NCBI GenBank assembly: GCA_958426095.1
Contig: CATZYB010000060.1
Location: 1 to 12,638 of the forward strand
Direction of reading: 5' to 3'
Length of the DNA: 12,638 nucleotides
DNA from: an uncultured Lachnospiraceae bacterium
Lineage (GTDB): Bacteria > Bacillota > Clostridia > Lachnospirales > Lachnospiraceae
Below are positions 1-6,623 of the stretch, piece by piece. Position numbers and translations under genes: made by a program. The stretch's first letter is position 1, and the number at the start of each line of letters is the position of its first letter. The notes beneath the pieces were generated by a model. That model did no database searches and was not told where the DNA came from. It saw only the letters and a list, made by a program, of their open reading frames with translations.

Positions 1-103
1 GTGTGGGATCCAAACGGGAGACAAAGGCCGATATGACCATCCGCGCAAAACTTTCATTTTCTGAACAGCTTCCAAATATTACTTTCATCTCATTTTTGCC
101 CAT
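1..103 (-). CDS. spoIIAB: Anti-sigma F factor SpoIIAB, N-terminal fragment (cut by window edge)
   Basis: Only the first 34 codons are present; the frame is open to the left edge of the window. The reading begins MGKNEMKVIF and continues through SENESFAR and LDPT. These match the N-terminus of SpoIIAB, whose Bacillus version starts MKNEM and also has a NESFAR motif followed by LDPT. SpoIIAB is a GHKL-fold serine kinase and anti-sigma factor. It holds sigma-F inactive in the predivisional cell and phosphorylates SpoIIAA; the kinase domain itself lies outside the window. The ATG at 103 has a GGAGG ribosome site nine bases upstream and overlaps the end of spoIIAA by 14 bases, which suggests translational coupling. 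An internal ATG at residue 6 is a weaker alternative start. sigF should follow to the left. Confidence 0.9.
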   Translation of the reverse strand, partial: MGKNEMKVIFGSCSENESFARMVISAFVSRLDPT

Positions 104-428
104 TAAAAACATCCTCCACTTCCGAATAGACCCGAATGATCTTGTGCAGACCGGAAACATAAAAAAGCTTCTCCACCGCCGGGCAGACCCCGGCCGCGCA
201 CACCGTTCCTCCGCTCATGGAAAGATCTCTGTATCTGCTGATCAGCATTCCCACGCCGGAGCTGTCCATAAATGTTGTTTTTGAAAAATCAAAAATTATA
301 TTTCGGATATCTCTTTCCCGGCCTATTTTTTCCATCATCTGTCGTATATGCTCTGCCTGATGGTGGTCCAGCTCTTTCCCCACCCGGATGATCAGATACG
401 GCCCCTTCACCTGATATTCCATTTCCAT
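90..428 (-). CDS. spoIIAA: Anti-sigma F factor antagonist SpoIIAA (STAS domain)
   Basis: This 112-aa protein is a single STAS domain, close in length to the Bacillus protein (117 aa). It has the ELDHH signature at about residues 19-23 and the MDSSG phosphorylation loop at 54-58. By alignment with Bacillus Ser58, S56 should be the residue that SpoIIAB phosphorylates. In its unphosphorylated form SpoIIAA displaces sigma-F from SpoIIAB and so starts forespore-specific transcription. The start is set by GGAGG six bases before the ATG at 428. A longer reading to 497 runs through the terminator hairpin and is not credible. It overlaps spoIIAB. It is separated from the upstream TPR gene by an intrinsic terminator, and no promoter is visible between that terminator and this gene. 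Confidence 0.93.
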   Translation of the reverse strand: MEMEYQVKGPYLIIRVGKELDHHQAEHIRQMMEKIGRERDIRNIIFDFSKTTFMDSSGVGMLISRYRDLSMSGGTVCAAGVCPAVEKLFYVSGLHKIIRVYSEVEDVFNGQK

Positions 429-442
429 ATCATACCTCCAAA

Positions 443-487
443 TAAAAAAAAGATGAGCCCCTCGTATTCGTGAGTTACTCATCTTTT
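443..487 (-). terminator. Rho-independent terminator after the TPR gene
   Basis: On the transcribed strand AAAAGATGAG (487-478) pairs with CTCATCTTTT (457-448), giving a 10-bp stem. It encloses a 20-nt loop that can form a small inner CUC/GAG pairing, and a run of eight U residues continues to about 443. It lies 16 bases past the TPR stop codon and ends just before the spoIIAA ribosome site. It most simply ends the valS-folC-TPR transcript. Any spoIIA transcript that starts upstream must pass through it. Confidence 0.85.
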
Positions 488-502
488 GTTTCGTCAATTT
501 TT

Positions 503-1969
503 TTATTCGCCTTCGGCCGGTTCACCCTCCGCTGGCTGTTCACCAGATGCCTGGTCTTCCGACGCCGTACTTTCTGACGCCCTGTTTTCAATCTGGCTCA
601 AATAAGAACTGGCGTCACCGGCATAGTCGCTGTCTCCGTAATTATTAATAATCGTATTATAACAATTTCGTGCCTGTTCAAAATCCGTCAGATATTGATA
701 GGAACGACCCATATAAAACCATGCTTCCACCGAATCTCCATTCAGATTCAGAACCTTACGGAAATAGGTGACTGCATTCATATAGTCCCTCTGGTCATAA
801 TACTCGTAAGCTTCTGCATAAAGCTGGTTCACTACCGTATCCCTCGTCTTTGCCAGCAGGAAATCATAAACAGCCTGGGCGTCCTGACTATCCAGAAGGG
901 TTTTATCCACATCAGCCAACACAGTTCCCGATGTCACAAAGTCATTATCCAGATAGGATTTCATGGCCTGTATCAACAATTCCTGATTTTTTCCGCTGTC
1001 TGCCTGACTTGTCGTATCCGTACTGTTCTTCAGCCCGTCATTTTCATTGGTCAGCGCATCCACCTGATTCTGGAGTGTGGTGATTTCTTTATTTCTCTCG
1101 GAAATCTGACTGCTGTATTCCACGACGGCTTTATTATACTCTGCCGCCTTCGTTTTCTGGATAGACGGTACCACCAGCAAACCGACCACCGCAGCGCCGA
1201 TAATAATACCAATTAAAATATTGACAAAAGACAGAGTGCTTGTACTAAAATCCGTATAGCCGCCGGATGTCCGCTCGATAACGATCGGATTCGGGTCTTT
1301 AATCTGAACATAGGCGGCTCTTTCCCGTTCAATATCCTTGCCTTTACGTTTCTGCCGGGAATATCCGACCAGCTCATTCATATAACGGACCGTCGTAATA
1401 TTATTCCGGTCCAGTTTCAATGCCCGGGATAATATTTTTTTCGCCGCAGAATACTGCTTATGCTGGATATACAAAAGTCCCAGAAGCTGATAGGCCCGAA
1501 TATAATTCGGATTCAGATTCACCACTTTTTTCAGTTCGATGATCGCCAGGTCTCCATTACCTTCATCCAGATATTTTAAAGCGAGATTATAATTCTGGAT
1601 CGTATTATTGATCACCTGGAGCTGCCCCTGATTATTCTGAACTTTTTTAATATAATTCCGGGCAACATTTCCCTTGCTCTGAAAATGGACGCTGATGACC
1701 CATTCACTCAAAGCCGACACCGTCTCTCCCACCTGGAAATAAACCAGCCCCAGAAGATTTCGTGCGTCTGTATTTCGCTTATTATATTTCAAACTCATCT
1801 GAAGTGAAGTGATCGCACCGCTCAAATCCCGGATTTTCGCCTTGCTCAACCCCACATTATAGTGATAATTGGAAGCCCGGATGATCCGTTTCATCGTTGG
1901 TTCTTCATATTCACACTTCGGACAACGGTATGTATTTTCAAGGGGCGTACCGCATTTTGGACAATTCAT
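503..1969 (-). CDS. Membrane-anchored TPR protein with N-terminal zinc ribbon, function unknown
   Basis: This 488-aa protein has a clear modular order. A zinc ribbon (C3, C6, C16, C19; two CPKC motifs) leads into helical TPR-like repeats at about 35-200. A basic stretch (RQKRKGKD, about 205-212) precedes one strong transmembrane helix at about 247-268. A coiled coil follows (about 272-312), then a second set of TPRs (about 380-455), then an acidic Ser/Glu/Pro tail (468-488). The positive charges before the helix and the absence of a signal peptide suggest the zinc ribbon and first TPR set are cytoplasmic and the second set is outside. It is probably a scaffold spanning the membrane. No catalytic motif is visible. 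AGGAGG lies seven bases before the ATG. It is the last gene of the valS-folC unit, directly after a 53-aa ORF. The domain layout is seen; a scaffold role is inference. Confidence 0.8.
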   Translation of the reverse strand: MNCPKCGTPLENTYRCPKCEYEEPTMKRIIRASNYHYNVGLSKAKIRDLSGAITSLQMSLKYNKRNTDARNLLGLVYFQVGETVSALSEWVISVHFQSKGNVARNYIKKVQNNQGQLQVINNTIQNYNLALKYLDEGNGDLAIIELKKVVNLNPNYIRAYQLLGLLYIQHKQYSAAKKILSRALKLDRNNITTVRYMNELVGYSRQKRKGKDIERERAAYVQIKDPNPIVIERTSGGYTDFSTSTLSFVNILIGIIIGAAVVGLLVVPSIQKTKAAEYNKAVVEYSSQISERNKEITTLQNQVDALTNENDGLKNSTDTTSQADSGKNQELLIQAMKSYLDNDFVTSGTVLADVDKTLLDSQDAQAVYDFLLAKTRDTVVNQLYAEAYEYYDQRDYMNAVTYFRKVLNLNGDSVEAWFYMGRSYQYLTDFEQARNCYNTIINNYGDSDYAGDASSYLSQIENRASESTASEDQASGEQPAEGEPAEGE

Positions 1970-1980
1970 AGACGTCCCTC

Positions 1981-2142
1981 CTAAAACTGCTTAAAGCGCT
2001 TTGGATCATTGCGGAATTCCTGAAGCATCTCCTCAACAATATCCACCACATCTCTGAGGTCGTTTCGCTGGATCGCCTCTTCCGCCTGATCCACTTCCAG
2101 ACTCGGTTTGTATTTTTTTAGTTCTTCGTCAAAGTTAATCAT
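1981..2142 (-). CDS. 53-aa conserved-looking small protein, function unknown
   Basis: This short ORF fills the gap between folC and the TPR gene. It begins MINFDEELKKYKPSLEVDQA and ends KRFKQF. The composition is strongly charged, with no cysteine and no membrane segment, and a mostly helical cytosolic protein is likely. A strong ribosome site (GGGAGG, eight bases before the ATG) and an 8-base overlap with the end of folC support translation. Its TAG stop is 11 bases before the next gene's start and sits beside that gene's AGGAGG. The spacing is typical of a coupled operon. I do not recognise a family. The tight link to the membrane TPR gene suggests a partner or regulator, but that is inference. 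Confidence 0.75.
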   Translation of the reverse strand: MINFDEELKKYKPSLEVDQAEEAIQRNDLRDVVDIVEEMLQEFRNDPKRFKQF

Positions 2143-3496
2143 CTAAATCTCCTCCCAGAAGCTCTTTCACATGGCCAACCAGATAGAGCGAGCCTGTGCA
2201 TATGAGGATGCCATCGTTTCCTTTCCATGCCTGTCCGTTTACAATGGCCTCATTTACATTATATGTGCCCTGGATATTTCCATGCCAGTTTTTCTGAAAA
2301 TCTTCCATCACTTCATGAAAGTCTCTGCGGCGTCCATTGTCGATTTCTGTGACAATGACACCTTTCAGCCCTTTCAGGGAACACAAATGGCGCACCATTT
2401 CCTGATAATCCTTATCTTCTGCCACGGCAAATACCAGATAGATATCTTTGTCCGGAAAGACACTTTCAATGGAACGCACCAATTCCCGGATACCATCGTC
2501 ATTATGGGCGCCATCCACATAAATATTTTCACCCACAGATTCCATCCGGCCCGGCCAGGTCATCGATTCAAGGCCCGACAAGATTTTCTTTTGAAACTCT
2601 GCTTCCGGTTTGCGGCGGCTCAGAGACTCTTTTAAAACCTCCATACCGGTTACCGCCAACGATGCATTTTCCACCTGATACATGCCATTGGTATTAAGCA
2701 TTATATCATACTTTTGAAAATATGGACACACCAAAGAGAAACGAATCCGGCCCGCTTCCGCGGAAATACTTTCCATCCAGTCCGGTCTTACCGGATAACA
2801 CAGCCGGGGTCCCGGACCTTCTTCATTGATCTCCGATATCCCGCCCGGTCCAAACACTTCTTCAGCCCGCTCCCCGATCACCCGGGCCGCCTCCGGCCGG
2901 GAAGCCAGATACACAAGGGGCACTCCCGGTTTGATGATCCCTGCTTTTTCCGCCGCAATCTTTTCAATCGTATCTCCAAGGATCGCCGTATGGTCCAGGC
3001 CGATGGATGTGATCACCGTCAGATCCGGCCTTTCCACCGCATTCGTCAGATCCAGCCGGCCTCCCAGACCGGTTTCTATAACGCCGTATTCAATCCCGGC
3101 CTTTTCAAAAGCCCACATGGCCATAAGATAAATAAACTCAAAAAAGGTCGGATGGGCAATCCCCTGAGCCGCCTGGGCATCCACCAGAGCCTTCACCTTA
3201 TAAAAAGCTTCGGCAAAGGCTTCATCGCTGATCTCTTCATTATTTATCCGAATACGTTCATTGATCCGTACCAGATGGGGAGACGTGAACAGACCTGTTT
3301 TATAGCCAAGCTGACGCAGACAGCTTTCCATATAGGCACAGACCGAACCTTTGCCATTTGTCCCCGCCGCATGGATATAATGAAAACTTTTTTCCGGACT
3401 TCCAAGAAGTCTCAGACGTTCCCGGGTCTGTTCAAGTCCCCCGGTCCTTGCAAACCGGGGGATATTGTATAAATAGTCAACGATTTCCTTCATCAT
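2135..3496 (-). CDS. folC: Folylpolyglutamate synthase / dihydrofolate synthase
   Basis: This ATP-dependent ligase (453 aa) adds glutamate to reduced folates, and in many bacteria also joins dihydropteroate to glutamate. It is cytoplasmic. Visible Mur-ligase-type motifs are the P-loop AAGTNGKGS (about 43-51), TSPHL (about 71-75), the GLGGRLDLTN motif, a VENASLA segment at the start of the C-terminal part, and DGAHN of the C-terminal domain. Length is normal for the family. Its ATG at 3496 overlaps the valS stop as ATGA; a second ATG at 3493 is an equally possible start. valS-folC adjacency is conserved across Firmicutes. Whether this copy is bifunctional cannot be settled from sequence alone. 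No separate promoter is visible, so it should share the valS T-box control. Confidence 0.95.
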   Translation of the reverse strand: MMKEIVDYLYNIPRFARTGGLEQTRERLRLLGSPEKSFHYIHAAGTNGKGSVCAYMESCLRQLGYKTGLFTSPHLVRINERIRINNEEISDEAFAEAFYKVKALVDAQAAQGIAHPTFFEFIYLMAMWAFEKAGIEYGVIETGLGGRLDLTNAVERPDLTVITSIGLDHTAILGDTIEKIAAEKAGIIKPGVPLVYLASRPEAARVIGERAEEVFGPGGISEINEEGPGPRLCYPVRPDWMESISAEAGRIRFSLVCPYFQKYDIMLNTNGMYQVENASLAVTGMEVLKESLSRRKPEAEFQKKILSGLESMTWPGRMESVGENIYVDGAHNDDGIRELVRSIESVFPDKDIYLVFAVAEDKDYQEMVRHLCSLKGLKGVIVTEIDNGRRRDFHEVMEDFQKNWHGNIQGTYNVNEAIVNGQAWKGNDGILICTGSLYLVGHVKELLGGDLDD

Positions 3497-6150
3497 CCCT
3501 TTAAAGCTTCCAATCGTTCTTCAACCTGCTTTAACATCTGGGTATATTTTTCCAGCTTATCCCGCTCGGCCTGAATCTTTGCTTCCGGCGCTTTGCTGAC
3601 AAAGTTCGGATTGTTCAGCATTCCTGACGCTCTGGCAATTTCTTTATGAAGCTTTTCTTCTTCTTTCGCAAGGCGTGCCTTTTCTTCCTCAATATCAACC
3701 AGTTCGGCAAACGGCATATAGATGACCGCCTGATGGATCACCGTCGATACGGCGTCTTTCTCGATGCCTGCCTCATCGGCCTGGATCAGCACATCGCTGG
3801 CGTGGGCCAGTGTGGCGAAGAATATTTTACCATTCTCAAAAATCTTACGAACCGCTTCATTCTCAGAAACGACGATGACCTTCGCCTTCTTGCTCGGCGG
3901 TACATTCATTCCCGTACGCACGTTACGGATACCGCGGACCGCTTCTTTGATCGTTTCCACCGCATTTTCATCGGCTTCAAAATTCCATTCGTCCTTATAT
4001 TCCGGCCAGGAAGAAATCATAATGGATTCTTCTTCCTCCTGAACGTTGCAGAAAATTTCTTCTGTAATAAATGGCATATATGGGTGAAGAAGCTTCAATG
4101 CCTGGATAAGAACAGTCTTCAAAGTCCAGAGAGCCGCAGCCTTTGTTGTGTCTTCATTATTGTAGAGACGTGGTTTGACCATCTCAATATACCAGTCACA
4201 GAACTCTTCCCAGATAAAGTCATACAGTTTCTGAACGGCAATACCCAGCTCGTATTTGTCCATATTTGCCGTAACTTCTTTGGCGAGGGTATTGGCTTTG
4301 GATAAAATCCATTTATCGGCCTGGGTCAGGTCATCCAATGTGACATTATCAATGGAAATACCTGCTTCCTCAGCCTGCTCGAAATTCATCAGCATAAACC
4401 GGGACGCATTCCACACTTTATTGGCAAAGTTACGGCTGGCTTCCACCCGCTCCCAGTAGAAACGCATATCATTTCCAGGGGCATTGCCCGTAACCAGAGT
4501 AAACCGCAGCGCATCGGCGCCATATTTATCAATAACTTCCAGAGGATCGATACCATTTCCGAGAGATTTACTCATCTTCCGTCCCTGAGAGTCTCTTACA
4601 AGACCGTGGATCAACACCGTATCAAACGGAACTTCACCCATATGCTCAAGCCCTGAGAATACCATACGGATAACCCAGAAGAAAATAATGTCATAACCGG
4701 TAACAAGGACATTGGTCGGATAGAAGTAATCCAGATCCTCCGTCTTATCCGGCCATCCCAATGTGGAGAACGGCCACAGAGCGGAGCTGAACCATGTATC
4801 CAGTGTATCCTCATCCTGAACAATATGATTTCCGCCGCACTTGCAGCATACCGTCGGCGCGTCCGCCTTGCGGGCTACCATGATCTCGCCGCAGTCCTGG
4901 CAGTAATAAGCCGGGATCCGGTGTCCCCACCAGAGCTGGCGGGAAATACACCAGTCACGGATATTTTCCAGCCAATGGAGATAAGTTTTATCAAAACGCT
5001 CAGGAACAAATTTTAAATCGCCTTTTTTCAACGCATCGATGGCCGGTTTTGCCAGTTCGTCCATTTTTACGAACCATTGCTGCTTGATGAGAGGTTCTAC
5101 CGTCGTTTTACAGCGATCATGAGTGCCTACATTGTGATTATAGTCCTCAATCCGTACAAGCAGACCAAGTCGATCCAGTTCCTCAACAATAGCTTTACGG
5201 GCCTCGTAGCGATCCATACCGGCATATTTGCCGCCATTTTCGTTGATGGTCGCATCATCGTTCATAATGTTGATCTGTTCCAGATTGTGTCTCTTACCCA
5301 CTTCAAAGTCATTTGTGTCGTGTGCCGGAGTAATCTTAACCACTCCGGTTCCAAATTCCTTATCTACATATTCATCCGCTACCACCGGAATCTCTTTATT
5401 CACGATTGGCAGAAGAACCTTCTTTCCGATCAGATGTTTATAACGCTCATCTTCCGGATGTACGGCCACCGCCGTATCGCCCAGCATAGTCTCCGGACGG
5501 GTTGTAGCGATTTCTACCATTTCATCGGATCCTACCACCGGATAATTGATATGCCAGAAATGTCCGGCCTGATCTTCGTATTCAACTTCCGCGTCGGAGA
5601 TCGATGTCTTACATACCGGACACCAGTTGATAATTCTGGCGCCTTTATAAATCAAGCCTTTTTCATGGAGGCGAACAAAAACTTCCTCAACCGCCTTGTT
5701 GCAGCCCTCATCCATAGTAAAACGCTCTCTGTCCCAGTCACAGGAAGAACCCAGTTTTTTAAGCTGGCTGATAATACGTCCGCCATATTCCTTTTTCCAG
5801 TCCCAGGCCCTCTCCAAAAAGGCTTCCCGGCCCAGATCCTTTTTACTGATACCTTCTTCCTTTAACTTTTCCAGGATCTTAACTTCCGTTGCGATACTCG
5901 CATGGTCTGTTCCCGGCTGCCAGAGGGCATTGTATCCCTGCATCCGTTTGTAACGAATTAAAATATCCTGTAATGTATTGTCAAGGGCATGACCCATATG
6001 AAGCTGCCCTGTGATATTTGGCGGCGGAATCACGATTGTAAACGGTTTTTTGCTCCGGTCTACTTCCGCATGAAAATATTTATGGTCGAGCCATTTCTGA
6101 TAAAGCTTATCCTCAATGGCCGCCGGATTGTAGGTTTTCTCCAACTGCAT
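3493..6150 (-). CDS. valS: Valyl-tRNA synthetase
   Basis: A class I aminoacyl-tRNA synthetase of 885 aa that charges tRNA-Val and edits mischarged threonine. The HIGH motif appears as HMGH (51-54) after PPPNITG, and KMSKS is at 525-529. The CP1 editing domain spans roughly 195-345 and contains TTRPET (216-221) and ITPAHD. A four-cysteine zinc-knuckle-like insert (C417, C420, C435, C438) sits beside the catalytic core. The C-terminus (about 820-885) is the tRNA-binding coiled coil. The ATG at 6150 is chosen because AGGAGG lies eight bases upstream. A GTG at 6177 lies upstream of that ribosome site and is unlikely. Expression is controlled by the T-box leader, and the stop codon overlaps folC. 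Confidence 0.97.
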   Translation of the reverse strand: MQLEKTYNPAAIEDKLYQKWLDHKYFHAEVDRSKKPFTIVIPPPNITGQLHMGHALDNTLQDILIRYKRMQGYNALWQPGTDHASIATEVKILEKLKEEGISKKDLGREAFLERAWDWKKEYGGRIISQLKKLGSSCDWDRERFTMDEGCNKAVEEVFVRLHEKGLIYKGARIINWCPVCKTSISDAEVEYEDQAGHFWHINYPVVGSDEMVEIATTRPETMLGDTAVAVHPEDERYKHLIGKKVLLPIVNKEIPVVADEYVDKEFGTGVVKITPAHDTNDFEVGKRHNLEQINIMNDDATINENGGKYAGMDRYEARKAIVEELDRLGLLVRIEDYNHNVGTHDRCKTTVEPLIKQQWFVKMDELAKPAIDALKKGDLKFVPERFDKTYLHWLENIRDWCISRQLWWGHRIPAYYCQDCGEIMVARKADAPTVCCKCGGNHIVQDEDTLDTWFSSALWPFSTLGWPDKTEDLDYFYPTNVLVTGYDIIFFWVIRMVFSGLEHMGEVPFDTVLIHGLVRDSQGRKMSKSLGNGIDPLEVIDKYGADALRFTLVTGNAPGNDMRFYWERVEASRNFANKVWNASRFMLMNFEQAEEAGISIDNVTLDDLTQADKWILSKANTLAKEVTANMDKYELGIAVQKLYDFIWEEFCDWYIEMVKPRLYNNEDTTKAAALWTLKTVLIQALKLLHPYMPFITEEIFCNVQEEEESIMISSWPEYKDEWNFEADENAVETIKEAVRGIRNVRTGMNVPPSKKAKVIVVSENEAVRKIFENGKIFFATLAHASDVLIQADEAGIEKDAVSTVIHQAVIYMPFAELVDIEEEKARLAKEEEKLHKEIARASGMLNNPNFVSKAPEAKIQAERDKLEKYTQMLKQVEERLEALKG

Positions 6151-6188
6151 TTTTCTTTCCTCCTGTTCAATTTCCACATCTTTCCATC

Positions 6189-6332
6189 TGGCCCGTGCCT
6201 TGCACTCTGTTTCTTTTCGCAGAACCGGCTCTGCCAGTTCACCTCGAGAGCCGTGCTCCGCACGTCTCCCTCGGTCGCGGGCGTCGCCAAATGGGAGGAT
6301 GCAAGCATCCTCCCGCTTGGCTCGTGCCTTGC
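6189..6332. repeat. GC-rich hairpin-dense insert flanked by a 15-nt direct repeat, in the valS leader
   Basis: About 145 nt between the T-box terminator and the valS ribosome site look unlike the surrounding leader. The stretch is visibly GC-rich. It is bounded by two copies of TGGC[C/T]CGTGCCTTGC (plus strand, 6189-6203 and 6318-6332) that differ at one base. Inside are at least three inverted repeats: 6286-6321 (long hairpin), 6252-6264 (CGTGC-TCC-GCACG) and 6219-6234 (GCAGAA/CTCTGC with wobble). Ordinary T-box leaders reach the ribosome site soon after the terminator U-run. The layout suggests a small non-coding mobile or dispersed repeat, or a second RNA structure in the transcript. I cannot see from one copy whether it recurs in the genome. 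Confidence 0.5.
6286..6321 (-). repeat. Long hairpin within the valS leader insert
   Basis: A perfect 10-bp inverted repeat (GGGAGGATGC and its complement, 6293-6314) is separated by only two bases. It extends, after a 2x2 internal mismatch, by a further GCCAA/TTGGC pairing. There is no U-run after it, so it is not a terminator. Its place after the T-box terminator means it appears only in read-through mRNA. Confidence 0.75.
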
Positions 6333-6335
6333 GCG

Positions 6336-6369
6336 AAAAAGAGCTTCCGCCCCATAAGGGCGAAAGCTC
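6336..6369 (-). terminator. T-box-controlled intrinsic terminator of valS
   Basis: On the transcribed strand GAGCUUUCGCCC pairs with GGGCGGAAGCUC to give a 12-bp stem with one G-U pair and a five-base loop, followed by UUUUU. Its 5' arm abuts the T-box sequence, whose last bases ACGCG help form the competing antiterminator. This is the off state when tRNA-Val is charged. It is also the first visible terminator after mgtC, so it can stop read-through from the glp operon. Confidence 0.93.
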
Positions 6370-6571
6370 GCGTTACCACCTTAATTATACGGAAAAATAC
6401 TGTTCCCGTATATCTCTTCAGTCTTTAACGGAACCACCCGTGACCGGCTACTTACCAACGTTTCACCTGTCCTGTTCAAAAGCTACCTTCGAAACCCACT
6501 TCTTTTGATGGTCTTTCAGCCGCCGGGCCATCCTCTCTGTAAAGGTTAAGTTCCTACTCCTCTTTCTCATC
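6336..6571 (-). promoter_or_regulatory. T-box riboswitch, valine type (valS leader)
   Basis: The leader shows the standard order of T-box elements. Stem I has an AGUA S-turn on its 5' side, an AGAGAGGAUGG bulge region, and the distal loop GGCUGAAAGACC, which fits the GNUGNAANNC type. The specifier strand reads GAAG-GUA-G (6490-6483), so the specifier codon is GUA, valine, at 6484-6486, followed by a purine. Stem II and IIA/B sequence follows, with a second AAGUAG S-turn. Stem III is AUACGG/CCGUAU (6406-6411 with 6387-6392). The T-box proper is AAGGUGGUAACGCG (6382-6369). Its UGGU bulge can pair with the ACCA 3' end of uncharged tRNA-Val. Uncharged tRNA should stabilise the antiterminator and allow transcription into valS and the genes after it. 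Confidence 0.95.
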
Positions 6572-6591
6572 ACATTTGCTATATAAAATAC

Positions 6592-6620
6592 ATTCTATTC
6601 AAAATCATCCAAAAAGTCAA
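6592..6620 (-). promoter_or_regulatory. Sigma-A type promoter of valS
   Basis: TTGACT (6620-6615), a 17-base spacer and TAGAAT (6597-6592) fit a housekeeping promoter. Initiation would be near 6585, about 15 bases before Stem I begins. The -35 box starts only four bases after the mgtC stop codon. Confidence 0.75.
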
Positions 6621-6623
6621 GTC

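Noticed and set aside
500..530. Sigma-H-like boxes (GGAGGGTGA and GGCGAATAA) in the last codons of the TPR gene as a spoIIA promoter
   Set aside because: The -35 match is imperfect and the spacing is about one base short. The transcript would still contain the full terminator hairpin.
2714..3472. Long plus-strand reading frame opposite folC (similar plus-strand frames lie opposite spoIIAB, valS and other genes)
   Set aside because: It lies fully opposite a strongly supported minus-strand gene and has no family resemblance or operon context. It is a shadow of codon use.
6060..6308. 82-codon minus-strand frame crossing the leader insert and the start of valS
   Set aside because: It overlaps the valS start in another frame, and its sequence comes from the hairpin-rich insert plus out-of-frame valS. 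No convincing ribosome site was found.
6189..6332. Insertion sequence or integron-like element in the valS leader
   Set aside because: There is no transposase or integrase frame and no terminal inverted repeat enclosing the whole segment. Only a short direct repeat and internal hairpins are seen, so it is called a repeat candidate.
6485..6487. GGU (glycine) as the T-box specifier instead of GUA
   Set aside because: The position relative to the GAA S-turn strand and the downstream valS gene favour GUA, which lies one base further on.
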